Positions 36,449-46,093 of a stretch of 64,000 nucleotides of DNA are shown here, one piece after another. The notes beneath the pieces are model-generated. The model did no database searches. It had not been told where the DNA came from and saw only the letters and a list, made by a program, of their open reading frames with translations. Within the stretch, counting starts at the first letter, position 1. Each line of letters starts with the position of its first letter. Location: NCBI GenBank assembly GCA_902571315.1, contig CACGBM010000002.1, forward strand, positions 18,978-82,977, written 5' to 3'. The translations under genes and the position numbers were made by a program. Origin of the DNA: Rhodospirillaceae bacterium (GTDB lineage: Bacteria; Pseudomonadota; Alphaproteobacteria; TMED109).

Positions 36449-37645
36449 ATGCAAAAAAAATTAAGTTTAATAATAATATTATTGTCCTCAATTTATTTTA
36501 TTAGTCAATTTAGCCGAGCTTCACTGGGGGTTGTAATTATAGATATAGCCACAGATTTAAATTTAAATTCTGAACAAATAGGTAGGTTAGGAGGTGTATT
36601 TTTTTTATCATTTGCCTTAACGCAAGTACCCTTGGGTATAATATTGGATGCTTTTAATCCCATCAAAATTATAATTTTGATGATGTTTATAACATTTTTA
36701 GGATCATATTTATTTGGTATTGCAGATAGTTATACTTTATTAATTTTAGCCAGAAGTTTGCAAGGAATAGGTTGCGGTGTTTGTCTCATGGGGCCTTTAG
36801 TTGTACTTGCAAAAATTTTAAAAGCAAAAGATTTTGCTTTATATTCTGGCATAGTCATGGGATTAGGAGGATTGGGAGCATTTTTTGCCACAAAACCTTT
36901 CTTTTACATAATCAGCCATTTAGGTTGGCAATTAGCTTTTTACAATTTTTCATTTTTTATACTTTTTTTAATCTTCTTATTGTTTTTATTTCCGAAGGAA
37001 AAGAAATTACTAACTAAAGGCAGCACTAATTTTAATTTTAAAGCTTTTAAAAAAATATTATTAAATAGAAATTTTTTACTCATGTTACCTATGTCAATGT
37101 TCGGATATGCTAGTGCTGCTTTCATTTTAACTTTGTGGGGTGGAAAGTTTTTATCTACTGTTCATAGTTATACGGTTGAGAATATAAGTTTAATTTTAAT
37201 GTTTATGGCTTTATCTTGGACTCTTGGTTCTTTTAGTTATGGTTATGTAGAAAAAAAAATTAATAATAAAAAATTAATTATAATATTCAGTTCAATAACC
37301 ATGGCATTTTTAATTAGTCTTTTATTTAATAGTATTTTGGATAGTAAAATATTTTTTTTAATATTATTTTGTCTCTTAGGATTTTTTGGAGCATTTACAC
37401 TTATATTGATGTCTCATTACCGAACATTATTCGAAGAGGCTATAATAGGAAAAGTTCTTACAACTGCAAATTTGTTTAACTTTTTTGGTGTTTTCATTAT
37501 TCAATGGATTACTGGAGTTATTATTTTCAATTTAAATCAAAAATATGGTTTTTCTATAGCAACAAGTTTTAAAATCTCTTTTTTAGTAATTATTATATGT
37601 TTATTGATTTCTACAATTTTTTATTTTAAAACAGATGAAAAATAA
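36449..37645 (+). CDS. MFS transporter
   Basis: A 398-aa major facilitator with about 12 membrane helices in two halves. The first half carries RASLGVVIIDIATDLNLNSEQIGRLGG and GIILDAFNPIKI, which resembles the conserved loop after helix 2. The substrate is unknown. The stop overlaps the folK start by 11 bases, so the two genes are coupled even though the functions differ. Confidence 0.82.
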   Translation: MQKKLSLIIILLSSIYFISQFSRASLGVVIIDIATDLNLNSEQIGRLGGVFFLSFALTQVPLGIILDAFNPIKIIILMMFITFLGSYLFGIADSYTLLILARSLQGIGCGVCLMGPLVVLAKILKAKDFALYSGIVMGLGGLGAFFATKPFFYIISHLGWQLAFYNFSFFILFLIFLLFLFPKEKKLLTKGSTNFNFKAFKKILLNRNFLLMLPMSMFGYASAAFILTLWGGKFLSTVHSYTVENISLILMFMALSWTLGSFSYGYVEKKINNKKLIIIFSSITMAFLISLLFNSILDSKIFFLILFCLLGFFGAFTLILMSHYRTLFEEAIIGKVLTTANLFNFFGVFIIQWITGVIIFNLNQKYGFSIATSFKISFLVIIICLLISTIFYFKTDEK

Positions 37646-38150
37646 GCAAGGTATTGTATATTTAGGTTTAGGTTCTAACTTGAGAAAACCTTGCTATAGA
37701 AATACTAATAATGTAATAGATGCGATAAAAAAGAAATTATATAAAGCAGGTCTAAGAGTTACTAAATCATCAAATTACTGGTTGACTTACCCTATACCTT
37801 TTTCAAATATACCTAAATTTACAAATTGTGTAGTAAGATGCAAAATAATTAGTAAAAAAGCAAATGACCCTTTGATATTATTAGAATTTTTAAAAAATTT
37901 AGAGATAGGAATGGGAAGAAAGAAATTAAATAATAATATCTCAAGAATAATAGATATTGATATATTAGATTTTCAAGGAGAGATTTTAGATAATCATCTT
38001 ATATTACCTCATCCTAGAATGCATTTACGAAAATTTGTTCTGCACCCTATGAAAAAAATAGCACCAAATTGGAAACACCCTGTTTACAAAAAAAAAATTG
38101 ATTTTTTCATAAGTAAAATTAAGTCTAATCAAATATTAATTGAAAAATAA
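37635..38150 (+). CDS. folK: 2-amino-4-hydroxy-6-hydroxymethyldihydropteridine pyrophosphokinase (HPPK)
   Basis: HPPK transfers pyrophosphate from ATP to the pterin in folate synthesis. The 171-aa protein has VYLGLGSNLRKP at the start and the acidic ATP/Mg motif SRIIDIDILDFQGEI, followed by PHPRMHLRKFVLHPM, all of which are family hallmarks. Its start overlaps the MFS gene. No folP or folB is nearby, unlike the common folate cluster. The stop is 39 bases before rpoZ. Confidence 0.9.
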   Translation: MKNKQGIVYLGLGSNLRKPCYRNTNNVIDAIKKKLYKAGLRVTKSSNYWLTYPIPFSNIPKFTNCVVRCKIISKKANDPLILLEFLKNLEIGMGRKKLNNNISRIIDIDILDFQGEILDNHLILPHPRMHLRKFVLHPMKKIAPNWKHPVYKKKIDFFISKIKSNQILIEK

Positions 38151-38189
38151 TAAACTTGCTTTTTTATTAATTTTATTTAAATTAACAAA

Positions 38190-38555
38190 ATGGCAAGAGT
38201 TACTGTAGAAGATTGTGTAAAAATTGTAGAGAGTCGCTTTGAGCTAATTTTATTGGCTGCTGAAAGATCTAGAGTTCTATCTAAAGGAGCTGAACCTTTG
38301 CTGGACAGGGACAGAGATAAAAATCCTGTTGTTGCTCTTAGAGAAATAGCTGAAAATAGATTAGACCTAAATCAAACAAAAGAAACCTTGGTAAAAGGCC
38401 TTCAAAAGTACCATGAAGAAGTTCTTACTGAACCTGAAGAGGAAGAAAGTAGTAAGGAAAATATAATGGAAACGCCTGAGTTAAGTGAAGACGTCATTGA
38501 GGACGTAGAAGTAAATGCTTCAGAAGCAGGGTTGTCAATAGATGATAATAGTTAA
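38190..38555 (+). CDS. rpoZ: RNA polymerase omega subunit
   Basis: The omega subunit helps assemble RNA polymerase and is part of the ppGpp site. The 121-aa protein begins [28 protein letters not shown], the family start, and has [20 protein letters not shown]. The acidic tail of about 45 residues is longer than in E. coli omega. It is directly before relA/spoT, a common alphaproteobacterial pairing and consistent with a shared ppGpp role. Confidence 0.95.
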   Translation: MARVTVEDCVKIVESRFELILLAAERSRVLSKGAEPLLDRDRDKNPVVALREIAENRLDLNQTKETLVKGLQKYHEEVLTEPEEEESSKENIMETPELSEDVIEDVEVNASEAGLSIDDNS

Positions 38556-38567
38556 ACACTTAGGTTA

Positions 38568-40715
38568 ATGTTAAAGAGAAGTATAGACTTTGCAAAAAAA
38601 CCAGAAAAATATTTTTTACAATTAAATAAAAATATCAATTTAAATAAAATAAGCTGTAACAAAGGCCTTTTGAAAAAGGCATACTATTTTTCTTTTGATA
38701 GACACTTAAATCAAGTAAGAGCTTCAGGGGAACCTTTCGCATCCCATCCATATGCTGTTGCCAACATTTTAATTAATCTAAAATTAGACTATCAAAGCAT
38801 TATTACTGCTTTATTGCATGACACTGTAGAGGATGGAGTAGCAACAAATGAGGAAATAAAAAAAAATTTTGGATTAGAAATTAATCAATTGGTACAAGGA
38901 GTAACAAAGTTATCTAAAATACAGTTGCCTGATACTGATTTAAGAGAAGCAAGCAATTTTAGTAAATTTATATTAGCCATTTGTAAGGATATTAGAATCT
39001 TAATAATAAAACTTGCAGATAGATTACACAACATGAGAACTTTAAATTTTATAAAAGAAGAGTCTCGAAAGTATAAAATAGCACAGGAAACTCTAGAAGT
39101 TTATGCGCCTCTTGCTGGTAGAGTTGGTTTTCAAGTTATGCGAGAAGAATTGGAAGAATTAGCGTTTAAGGTTACTAATAATCAAGCTTTTCAATCTATT
39201 AATAAAAGAATACTTTTTTTAAGAAAACAAAATTCAGATTTTATTACTAAAAATATTTTAAAGCTTGAAAATATTATTAACCCTAAATACGTGAAAGAAA
39301 TTTCAGGTAGAGAAAAAAAAGCTTACTCGACTTGGAAAAAAATGTTGAAAAAGTCAATAGCACTTGAAAAAGTATCTGATATTTATGCATTTAGAATAAT
39401 TACAAATTCTAGATCTGATTGTTATAAAGTGTTGGGAGTAATTCATACTAAATGGCCAATGATACCTGACAGATTTAAAGATTTTATATCAACACCAAAA
39501 CCAAATGGTTATCAATCAATACACACAACTGTAATAGGAAAAGATGGGATAAAAATGGAATTACAAATTAAAACGCAAAAAATGCATCAATTGGCAGAGT
39601 ATGGAGTAGCTTCTCACTGGATATATAAAGATGAAGTAAATACAAACAAAATAAAAGAAATTAATAAAGGAACAAAGTGGTTTCAAGATGTACTCGATAT
39701 AATAAAGACAGCAGATGATCCAAAAGAATTAATAGAATATTCTAGAATGAACATGTACTCAGACATAGTTTTTTGTTTCACACCCAAAGGAGAAGTTATC
39801 TCTCTTCCGAAGGGAGCAACCGCTTTAGACTTTGCTTATGCAGTACATACTAAAATAGGTAACAGTACTATAGGATCAAAAATAAATGGGAAATTATCTC
39901 CTTTGGATATATCAATAAAAAATGGTGATCAAATAGAAATAATAAGATCAAATGGAAAGTTACCTCAAAAGTCTTGGCTAAATTTTTGTAAAACTGGAAA
40001 AGCAAAAAGTCAAATTAAAAAATTCTTAAGAGATTATCAAGAACTAGAGTTCGAAAAGTTAGGAAAAGAAATACTCACAAAAATATTATTAGATGTAAAT
40101 AAAAAAGCTACTAAAAAAACTTTAAAATTACTAATAGACGGTTTTAATTACGATAGCTATAGATCTTTTTATATTGCAATTGGTAAAGCTCAAGTTTCTT
40201 CAGATCTAATTATTGAGCTTTTCCAACAAGGCAAAAAACAAAAACAAATCGTAATTGATAATAAACAAAGAGAATTACCTATCTTAGGAGTTACAAATAA
40301 TATGCCAATAAAGTTAGCTGATTGTTGTACGCCTTTGCTTGGTGAAAATATAGTTGGAATTTTAGTTGAAGGTAAGGGAATTTACGTACATCGTTTAAAT
40401 TGTTCAACATTAGAGAGGTTTTCTGACTATCCTGAATTATGGTATGAATTATCTTGGGATAATAAAAACATAGCAAATTTTTCACAGTTATCAAAAATTA
40501 GTATTATATTACAGAATAAGGTGGGTTCTTTACACAAAGTAACATCATGTATTAAAAAGGCTAATATAAATATTATTGACCTAAATATTGTTAAAAGATC
40601 TGAGGATTTTTTTAACGTAGATATTAACTTAAAAGTAAATGATCTAAAACACCTAGATGAATTAATGTTGTCATTAAAATTAGAGGAATGTATTTATAGA
40701 ATTAAAAGATGTTGA
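38568..40715 (+). CDS. Bifunctional (p)ppGpp synthetase/hydrolase (RelA/SpoT homologue)
   Basis: The stringent-response enzyme that makes and degrades (p)ppGpp. The 715-aa protein has the HD hydrolase domain (FASHPYAVANI, ALLHDTVEDGV), the synthetase domain (FKDFISTPKPNGYQSIHTTV), a TGS domain and a C-terminal ACT domain. Intact HD residues and synthetase motifs suggest a single bifunctional enzyme, as usual in Alphaproteobacteria. The start lies 12 bases after rpoZ, and the stop overlaps pyrE by seven bases. Confidence 0.95.
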   Translation: MLKRSIDFAKKPEKYFLQLNKNINLNKISCNKGLLKKAYYFSFDRHLNQVRASGEPFASHPYAVANILINLKLDYQSIITALLHDTVEDGVATNEEIKKNFGLEINQLVQGVTKLSKIQLPDTDLREASNFSKFILAICKDIRILIIKLADRLHNMRTLNFIKEESRKYKIAQETLEVYAPLAGRVGFQVMREELEELAFKVTNNQAFQSINKRILFLRKQNSDFITKNILKLENIINPKYVKEISGREKKAYSTWKKMLKKSIALEKVSDIYAFRIITNSRSDCYKVLGVIHTKWPMIPDRFKDFISTPKPNGYQSIHTTVIGKDGIKMELQIKTQKMHQLAEYGVASHWIYKDEVNTNKIKEINKGTKWFQDVLDIIKTADDPKELIEYSRMNMYSDIVFCFTPKGEVISLPKGATALDFAYAVHTKIGNSTIGSKINGKLSPLDISIKNGDQIEIIRSNGKLPQKSWLNFCKTGKAKSQIKKFLRDYQELEFEKLGKEILTKILLDVNKKATKKTLKLLIDGFNYDSYRSFYIAIGKAQVSSDLIIELFQQGKKQKQIVIDNKQRELPILGVTNNMPIKLADCCTPLLGENIVGILVEGKGIYVHRLNCSTLERFSDYPELWYELSWDNKNIANFSQLSKISIILQNKVGSLHKVTSCIKKANINIIDLNIVKRSEDFFNVDINLKVNDLKHLDELMLSLKLEECIYRIKRC

Positions 40716-41302
40716 CAGAAAATAATGAAATTTTAAAGATTTATAAAGAAGAAGCTGCATTGCAGGAAGGTCATTTTATTTTATCTTCTGGTAAAAGAAG
40801 TTCAGTGTATTTGCAGTCAGCTTTAGTTTTAAGTATACCTAAATACTTAAAAAAGATAGCTCTAGAATTAGCGAGAAAGATTGAAAAATTAGTTGATATT
40901 AATAGAATAAATTTAGTAGTATCTCCTGCAATGGGCGGAGTAGTGATTGGTAGTAAAATTGGCGAAGTATTAAATAAAAAATCTATTTTTTTAGAAAGAG
41001 TTAATGGTAAATTTTCCTTAAGAAGAGGTTTTCAAATATCCAAAAATGATAAAGTATTATTAGTAGAAGATGTATTGACTACTGGTAAATCATCTTTTGA
41101 AAGCATAGATGTTATAAAATCATTTGGTGCTGAAGTTGTTTGTTTGTCATCAATAATTGATAGAAGTGATAAGAATCCAAAGTTTAACTGTCCCTATACT
41201 AGTTTGGTTAAAATTTATGCTCCTATATTTTCTGATAAAGAGATCCCTTTATCATTAAAAAATATTCCAGCAATAAAGCCAGGCAGTAGATTTATTAAAT
41301 AA
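40709..41302 (+). CDS. pyrE: Orotate phosphoribosyltransferase
   Basis: PyrE makes orotidine 5'-phosphate from orotate and PRPP in pyrimidine synthesis. The 197-aa protein has the type I PRTase PRPP loop VLLVEDVLTTGKSS and an N-terminal hood containing LSSGKRSSVYLQSALVLS. It overlaps relA/spoT by seven bases. The gene is part of the conserved run from rpoZ to recO. Confidence 0.93.
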   Translation: MLTENNEILKIYKEEAALQEGHFILSSGKRSSVYLQSALVLSIPKYLKKIALELARKIEKLVDINRINLVVSPAMGGVVIGSKIGEVLNKKSIFLERVNGKFSLRRGFQISKNDKVLLVEDVLTTGKSSFESIDVIKSFGAEVVCLSSIIDRSDKNPKFNCPYTSLVKIYAPIFSDKEIPLSLKNIPAIKPGSRFIK

Positions 41303-41305
41303 TTT

Positions 41306-41896
41306 ATGCCTTTTGGAAGAAAAAAAAAAAAAAGACTGGTAACCAGTATATTTAATTTTATAAAAGTATTTTTTGCTTTTTCTCGGACTAAAAAATATAT
41401 TAGCTTAAGTATAAAAAGAATAAAAGACACACCGCAGGCTCTTTCTTTAGGTATAGCTACAGGAATTTCAATTTCTTTTACGCCTTTTATCGGGCTACAT
41501 GCTTTATTAGCGATGTTAGTTTCTTGGATAATTGGAGGTTCAATGGCAGCAGCACTTATTGGCACACTATTTGGTAACCCTTGGACCTTTCCTTTTATCT
41601 GGTATTTTACATTTGAAATAGGACAGTTAATGAATTACGGGTTTCTTCCATATGAGGAAGAGTTTTCTTTTCAAACTATTAAACAAGAAATATCTACTTT
41701 GTTAGTTATCCTTAAAAATATTATTATTTTTGCTAATATACCTGAATTAGAGCAAAATGTAGAGAAGCTTAAATTAATACCATTTATGATAGTAGGGTCT
41801 ATACCACTGGTAGTAGTAATTTGGATAATATCTTACTTTACGTTTTTAATGATTTTTAAATCATACAGAAAGAAAGTAAAAAAAAATAATATATGA
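41306..41896 (+). CDS. DUF2062 membrane protein
   Basis: A 196-aa protein with a positively charged N-terminus and three or four membrane helices (ALSLGIATGISISFTPFIGLHALLAML). The DUF2062 family is widespread in Alphaproteobacteria next to pdxJ and acpS but has no firm function. A run of 14 A bases (41320-41333) encodes the Lys cluster after MPFGR, near the start, and could allow slippage. The stop overlaps the pdxJ start by four bases (ATGA). Confidence 0.85.
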   Translation: MPFGRKKKKRLVTSIFNFIKVFFAFSRTKKYISLSIKRIKDTPQALSLGIATGISISFTPFIGLHALLAMLVSWIIGGSMAAALIGTLFGNPWTFPFIWYFTFEIGQLMNYGFLPYEEEFSFQTIKQEISTLLVILKNIIIFANIPELEQNVEKLKLIPFMIVGSIPLVVVIWIISYFTFLMIFKSYRKKVKKNNI

Positions 41897-42600
41897 GACT
41901 AGGAGTTAATATAGATCATGTTGCAACCTTAAGAAATGCAAGAGGAGGAATTCATCCTGATCCAATAAAAGCAGCTATAATATCTGAAGAGGCTGGAGCT
42001 GATTTAATTGTAGCCCATTTAAGAGAAGACAGAAGACATATAAATGAGGATGATATATCTAACATTATTAGAAACATAAATATTCCCTTACAATTAGAAG
42101 TGGCTCCCACAAATTTTATGTTTAACTTTGCAATAAAAAATAACATTAAAAAAGTTTGTATAGTTCCAGAAAAAAGAAAAGAATTAACGACAGAGGGTGG
42201 TCTTGATATAAAATATAATTTTAATTTTCTAAAAGAAAACTTACCAAATCTATATAGAAACAATATAGAAGTTTCTTTATTTTTAGATACAGATATGGAA
42301 AATGTAAATTTATGTTTAGAGCTAGGAGTTAATGCCATTGAGTTTCATACTGGAGAAATAGCAAATACTTACGGCGAGGATGAAAAAGTCTTAATAAGGA
42401 GGTTAGAGAAAGTGATTAAATATGCAATGAGTCAAGGAATTAGTTCTCGAGCTGGACATGGCTTAAACTTTGATAAAGCAAAAAAAATTTTAAATATTAA
42501 GTATTTAGAAGAACTTAATATTGGCCATTTTATTATTGGAGAGTCCATATTTTGTGGTTTGTCAGAAGTAGTAAAGAAAATGAAGAAAATTATTGGCTGA
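41893..42600 (+). CDS. pdxJ: Pyridoxine 5'-phosphate synthase
   Basis: PdxJ joins 1-deoxy-D-xylulose 5-phosphate with 3-amino-2-oxopropyl phosphate to make pyridoxine 5'-phosphate. The 235-aa protein has the family start NIDHVATLRNARGGIHPDP, then AHLREDRRHI and GHGLNFDKA, all typical. It overlaps the DUF2062 gene by four bases. The B6 product feeds the PLP enzymes in the window, including BioA and BioF. Confidence 0.95.
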   Translation: MRLGVNIDHVATLRNARGGIHPDPIKAAIISEEAGADLIVAHLREDRRHINEDDISNIIRNINIPLQLEVAPTNFMFNFAIKNNIKKVCIVPEKRKELTTEGGLDIKYNFNFLKENLPNLYRNNIEVSLFLDTDMENVNLCLELGVNAIEFHTGEIANTYGEDEKVLIRRLEKVIKYAMSQGISSRAGHGLNFDKAKKILNIKYLEELNIGHFIIGESIFCGLSEVVKKMKKIIG

Positions 42601-42605
42601 GATTT

Positions 42606-42998
42606 ATGATACTTGGTATTGGCATGGATTTATGTAAAACTAGTAGAATTAATTCTACCTTAAAAAAGTTTGGTGATAGGTTTAAACAAAGGTGTTTTAC
42701 TAATAATGAAATTAATAAGTGTGATAGGGTAAAAAATAGCTCAGATTGTTATGCTAAACGTTTTGCCGCAAAAGAAGCTGTATCAAAAGCACTTGGAACA
42801 GGTTTTAGACAAGGGGTATATTGGAGAGATATAGAAATAATTAATTTGAAAAGTGGTAAACCTAAAGTAATATTAAAAGGTAATGCTAAAAATATTTTGA
42901 TAGACATGATACCTGAAAACAAAGATTATAATATATTAATTACTATCACTGATGAGAATGGATTGGCTCAAGCGTTAGTTATTATAGAAACTGTCTAG
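42606..42998 (+). CDS. acpS: Holo-[acyl-carrier-protein] synthase
   Basis: AcpS transfers 4'-phosphopantetheine from CoA to acyl carrier protein. The 130-aa protein starts MILGIGMDLC (D8, metal ligand) and has AKRFAAKEAVSKALGTGF with the catalytic Glu. I chose the start at 42606, where MILGIGMD matches the family. The longer frame from 42552 lies within pdxJ and is non-coding for this protein. lepB follows 10 bases after the stop. Confidence 0.93.
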   Translation: MILGIGMDLCKTSRINSTLKKFGDRFKQRCFTNNEINKCDRVKNSSDCYAKRFAAKEAVSKALGTGFRQGVYWRDIEIINLKSGKPKVILKGNAKNILIDMIPENKDYNILITITDENGLAQALVIIETV

Positions 42999-43008
42999 GA
43001 GGAAAACT

Positions 43009-43842
43009 TTGAATACAATATTAATAATATTAATAATTATTGTAATTATTTACTTGTTATCTAAAGAAAAAATGATTGAAGTATTTAGAACGTTTATATT
43101 TGCAATCTTAATAGCAGTTTTTCTTCGAAGTTTTGCATTTGAACCCTTTACAATTCCTTCAGGCTCAATGAAACCCAATCTATTAGTAGGAGACTTTCTA
43201 TTTGTTTCTAAATTTTCATATGGCTTTAGTAAATATTCTGTACCTTATGGCAGATATTTGCCATTTAATGGTCGTTTATTTTTTTCTAAACCTAAAAGAG
43301 GTGATATAGCTGTATTTAAGTATCCAGGAGATAATAAAACTGATTATATTAAAAGAATAATTGGGTTACCAGGTGATACAGTAAGAATAACTGACGGTAT
43401 TATAATAATTAATGATCAACCATTTAACAAAGAAAAAATAGGAATATTTGAAGATTTTCATAGAAATGGTTATTTGGAAAGATTTGATTTATATAAAGAA
43501 ACCAATGATGTGAATGAAGAATATTTAGTAATAGATGACATATCTTTTGACGGGATTTTAGCAGCAAATTTTAATGAAGGAGAGGTTTTTGATCTTAATA
43601 ATACTAATGATTATATAGTACCAAACGGGCATTACTTTGTGATGGGAGATAACAGAGAACACTCATCTGATAGTAGAATTCTATCACAAGTAGGTTTTGT
43701 AAATGAACAAAATTTAGTGGGTAAAGCGGCTATGATATTTTTATCAATTAAATATTCTAATGAGAAAATTAATATTTTTGGATTACAACTTGGAAAGTAT
43801 CCAGATAAAGTTAGACTAAAAAGAATAGGTAAACTTTTATAA
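43009..43842 (+). CDS. lepB: Signal peptidase I
   Basis: LepB removes signal peptides from exported proteins. The 277-aa protein has an N-terminal membrane segment, the nucleophile S53 in IPSGSMKPNL, the catalytic K115 in DYIKRIIGLPGD, and the box E motif FVMGDNREHSSDSR. The start is TTG 43009, six bases after a strong GGAGG (42998-43002). No ATG lies nearby in frame. The gene is 10 bases from acpS and one base from rnc. Confidence 0.95.
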   Translation: MNTILIILIIIVIIYLLSKEKMIEVFRTFIFAILIAVFLRSFAFEPFTIPSGSMKPNLLVGDFLFVSKFSYGFSKYSVPYGRYLPFNGRLFFSKPKRGDIAVFKYPGDNKTDYIKRIIGLPGDTVRITDGIIIINDQPFNKEKIGIFEDFHRNGYLERFDLYKETNDVNEEYLVIDDISFDGILAANFNEGEVFDLNNTNDYIVPNGHYFVMGDNREHSSDSRILSQVGFVNEQNLVGKAAMIFLSIKYSNEKINIFGLQLGKYPDKVRLKRIGKLL

Positions 43843-43843
43843 A

Positions 43844-44494
43844 ATGGACCTAAAATTTATAAAGCAAAAATTTAGAAAGCATAATAATTTTTTAAAAATT
43901 TTTAATCACAGCAAGCAAGCTAAACAAGAGTTCCAAAGATTAGAGTTTTTAGGTGACAGAGTGTTAGCCTTAATTCTTTCTAGTGAGGTTTATCATAGAT
44001 TTTCTAATTTCAATGAAGGAAAGCTAGCAACAATCTTTTCTTATTTAACAGCATCTACGACTTTATCTAGAATAGCGAAAGAAATACGACTAGACCTTTT
44101 TATTAAAGAGAAAAAGTTTAATAATATTTCTGATAAGGTGTTATCAGATTTTATTGAAGCAATTTTAGGTTCTTTGTATATCGACTCTGGAATTGAAGTA
44201 GTAAGAAGTTTAATTATCGAATTATGGGCAGAAGAAATAACTAAAAATAAAGATTTAAGAAGAGATGCTAAATCAATGCTCCAAGAGTGGACACAAGCTA
44301 ATGGATTAGGTTTACCTATATACAGAGTATTAAAAAAAAATGGATTAGACCATCAACCTATTTTTGAAATAGAATTAGTTGTAAAGGACTATGATATTAT
44401 TTTAGGAAATGGAAAAAGTCTTCAAATAGCACAAAAAAAAACAGCAGAGAAATTTATAAAACAATATATAAAAGAAGATATAATTGCTAAATAA
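43844..44494 (+). CDS. rnc: Ribonuclease III
   Basis: RNase III cuts double-stranded RNA, including rRNA precursors. The 216-aa protein has the family signature FQRLEFLGDRVLALILSSEV, a second acidic motif DFIEAILGSLYIDSG and a C-terminal dsRNA-binding domain (SMLQEWTQANGLGLPIYRVL). The first 20 residues are shorter than the usual start. Its end overlaps the era start by 11 bases. Confidence 0.93.
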   Translation: MDLKFIKQKFRKHNNFLKIFNHSKQAKQEFQRLEFLGDRVLALILSSEVYHRFSNFNEGKLATIFSYLTASTTLSRIAKEIRLDLFIKEKKFNNISDKVLSDFIEAILGSLYIDSGIEVVRSLIIELWAEEITKNKDLRRDAKSMLQEWTQANGLGLPIYRVLKKNGLDHQPIFEIELVVKDYDIILGNGKSLQIAQKKTAEKFIKQYIKEDIIAK

Positions 44495-45377
44495 TAAAAT
44501 TAAAACACTTAAAGTAGGAATATTAGGAGAACCCAATACCGGAAAATCTACATTATTTAATACTTTGATAAAAAAAAAGCTTTCTATTGTGACACGAAAA
44601 GCTCAAACAACAATAAAAAAAAATAGTGCTGTATTAGTAAAGAATAACAAACAAATAATATTTACTGATACACCTGGAGTAATTCCTTTTAAAAAAAATA
44701 TAAATAGGGCCATGTTTAAAGAAGCCTCAAATGTTGCTTTTGAAGTCAATGTTATATTACTGTTATTTAATATTAAAAAAGACAATGTAAAAAAAATTAA
44801 AGAAGCAGTTGAGTATTATGACAAAAATAAAATTGATGTTATTTTACTATTAAATAAGATTGATCTATTAGATGCTGAAACCTTTTATAAAAAAGTTTCC
44901 TTAGTAAAGCTTGAATTAGAAAATAAAATAATATTTTCAATCTCAGGTAAAAAATATATCGGAATTGATCAATTTATAAATTATTTATACAGAAATAAAA
45001 AATTTACTAACGATAAGCCTTTTTCCCAGAAAGATTTATCGACAGATGCTAATTATCTAACTGAAATCGTAAGAGAAAAAGTACTCGAGAATATTCATGA
45101 TGAAATTCCTTTTAATTTAAAATTTACAGCAGATAAAGTACTTTTAAATAAAGATAAAAGTGTTACTGTGCATATAACGATATATGTAAAAAAGTTATCC
45201 TATAAGCCAATTATAATTGGTAAAAAAGCAGAAAATATTAAAAAAATTAGTATCCTAGCTAGAAAAGATCTTGAAGAAATCTTTAACAAAAAATTTCATT
45301 TATTCTTATATTTAAAAGTTATTAAAAATAGCTCAAAAGTTAAAAACAGAGGAAATGGTAATGATTATTTGGGATGA
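44484..45377 (+). CDS. era: GTPase Era
   Basis: Era is the GTPase that matures the 30S subunit at the 3' end of 16S rRNA. The 297-aa protein has G1 GEPNTGKST, G3 DTPG, G4 NKID and a C-terminal KH-type domain (ADKVLLNKDKSVTVHITI, then PIIIGKKAENIKKIS). The start is a TTG at 44484 within the end of rnc. There is no suitable ATG in frame. recO overlaps its end by 23 bases, keeping the rnc-era-recO order. Confidence 0.95.
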   Translation: MLNNKIKTLKVGILGEPNTGKSTLFNTLIKKKLSIVTRKAQTTIKKNSAVLVKNNKQIIFTDTPGVIPFKKNINRAMFKEASNVAFEVNVILLLFNIKKDNVKKIKEAVEYYDKNKIDVILLLNKIDLLDAETFYKKVSLVKLELENKIIFSISGKKYIGIDQFINYLYRNKKFTNDKPFSQKDLSTDANYLTEIVREKVLENIHDEIPFNLKFTADKVLLNKDKSVTVHITIYVKKLSYKPIIIGKKAENIKKISILARKDLEEIFNKKFHLFLYLKVIKNSSKVKNRGNGNDYLG

Positions 45378-46092
45378 TGAAGGATTAATTTTGTCATCTA
45401 CAAATTATTCTGAAACATCTTTAATTTTAAAGGTATTTACTTATAATCATGGCATCCAGAAAGGATTCGTAAAAGGAGCAAAAAGTAAAAAAAAACATAA
45501 TGTTTTTGAAGCAGGTAATTTTGTAAACATTTCATATAAGTCCAGAACAGAAGACATGTTAGGTAACTTTTTAGTAGACCTTATGAAACCATCTACTTTG
45601 TTATATTTAAATGACCTTAAAAGATTCTCATGCATAATTTCAGTAATAAATTTACTAGAGTTTTCTTTATTAGAAAATGAAGTAGAAGATGAATTATATT
45701 TTTTTTCAAAAAACCTAATAAATAAAGTATTCTCTCATGAAGAAAATTGGATAGAAGAGTACATTAGGTGGGAAGTTTTTCTTCTTAAAAAAATTGGTTT
45801 TGGCTTAGAATTATCTAAGTGTATATTGAGCAATAAAAAAATTAATTTAGCATATATTTCGCCAAAGTCTGGCTGCGCTGTCAATAAAGAGGCTGGCAAA
45901 TACTGGGAAAAAAAATTATTAGAATTACCTAATTTTTTAATTGAAGATAAGAGAGCAAATGATTTAGAATTGATTAAAGGCTTTAAAATTACCACCCATT
46001 TCTTAACTAAGTTTGCTAGTTCTATTGACAAAACATTACCATTTACTAGAAGCAATTTTATGGATAATATTTTAAATAAAAAAATACACTGA
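45355..46092 (+). CDS. recO: DNA repair protein RecO
   Basis: RecO loads RecA onto SSB-coated DNA with RecR. The 245-aa protein starts MIIWDDEGLILSSTNYSETSLILKVFT, the OB-fold of RecO, then has GFVKGAKSKK. In the C-terminal part a zinc site seems degenerate: CILSN and SGCAV retain two Cys. It overlaps era by 23 bases and ends the conserved run; the next gene, a TRAP small subunit, starts after one base. Confidence 0.88.
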   Translation: MVMIIWDDEGLILSSTNYSETSLILKVFTYNHGIQKGFVKGAKSKKKHNVFEAGNFVNISYKSRTEDMLGNFLVDLMKPSTLLYLNDLKRFSCIISVINLLEFSLLENEVEDELYFFSKNLINKVFSHEENWIEEYIRWEVFLLKKIGFGLELSKCILSNKKINLAYISPKSGCAVNKEAGKYWEKKLLELPNFLIEDKRANDLELIKGFKITTHFLTKFASSIDKTLPFTRSNFMDNILNKKIH

Positions 46093-46093
46093 T

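Noticed and set aside
44603..44785. Small minus-strand frame inside era
   Set aside because: Antisense to a conserved GTPase; hydrophobic residues result from Lys/Asn codons read backwards.
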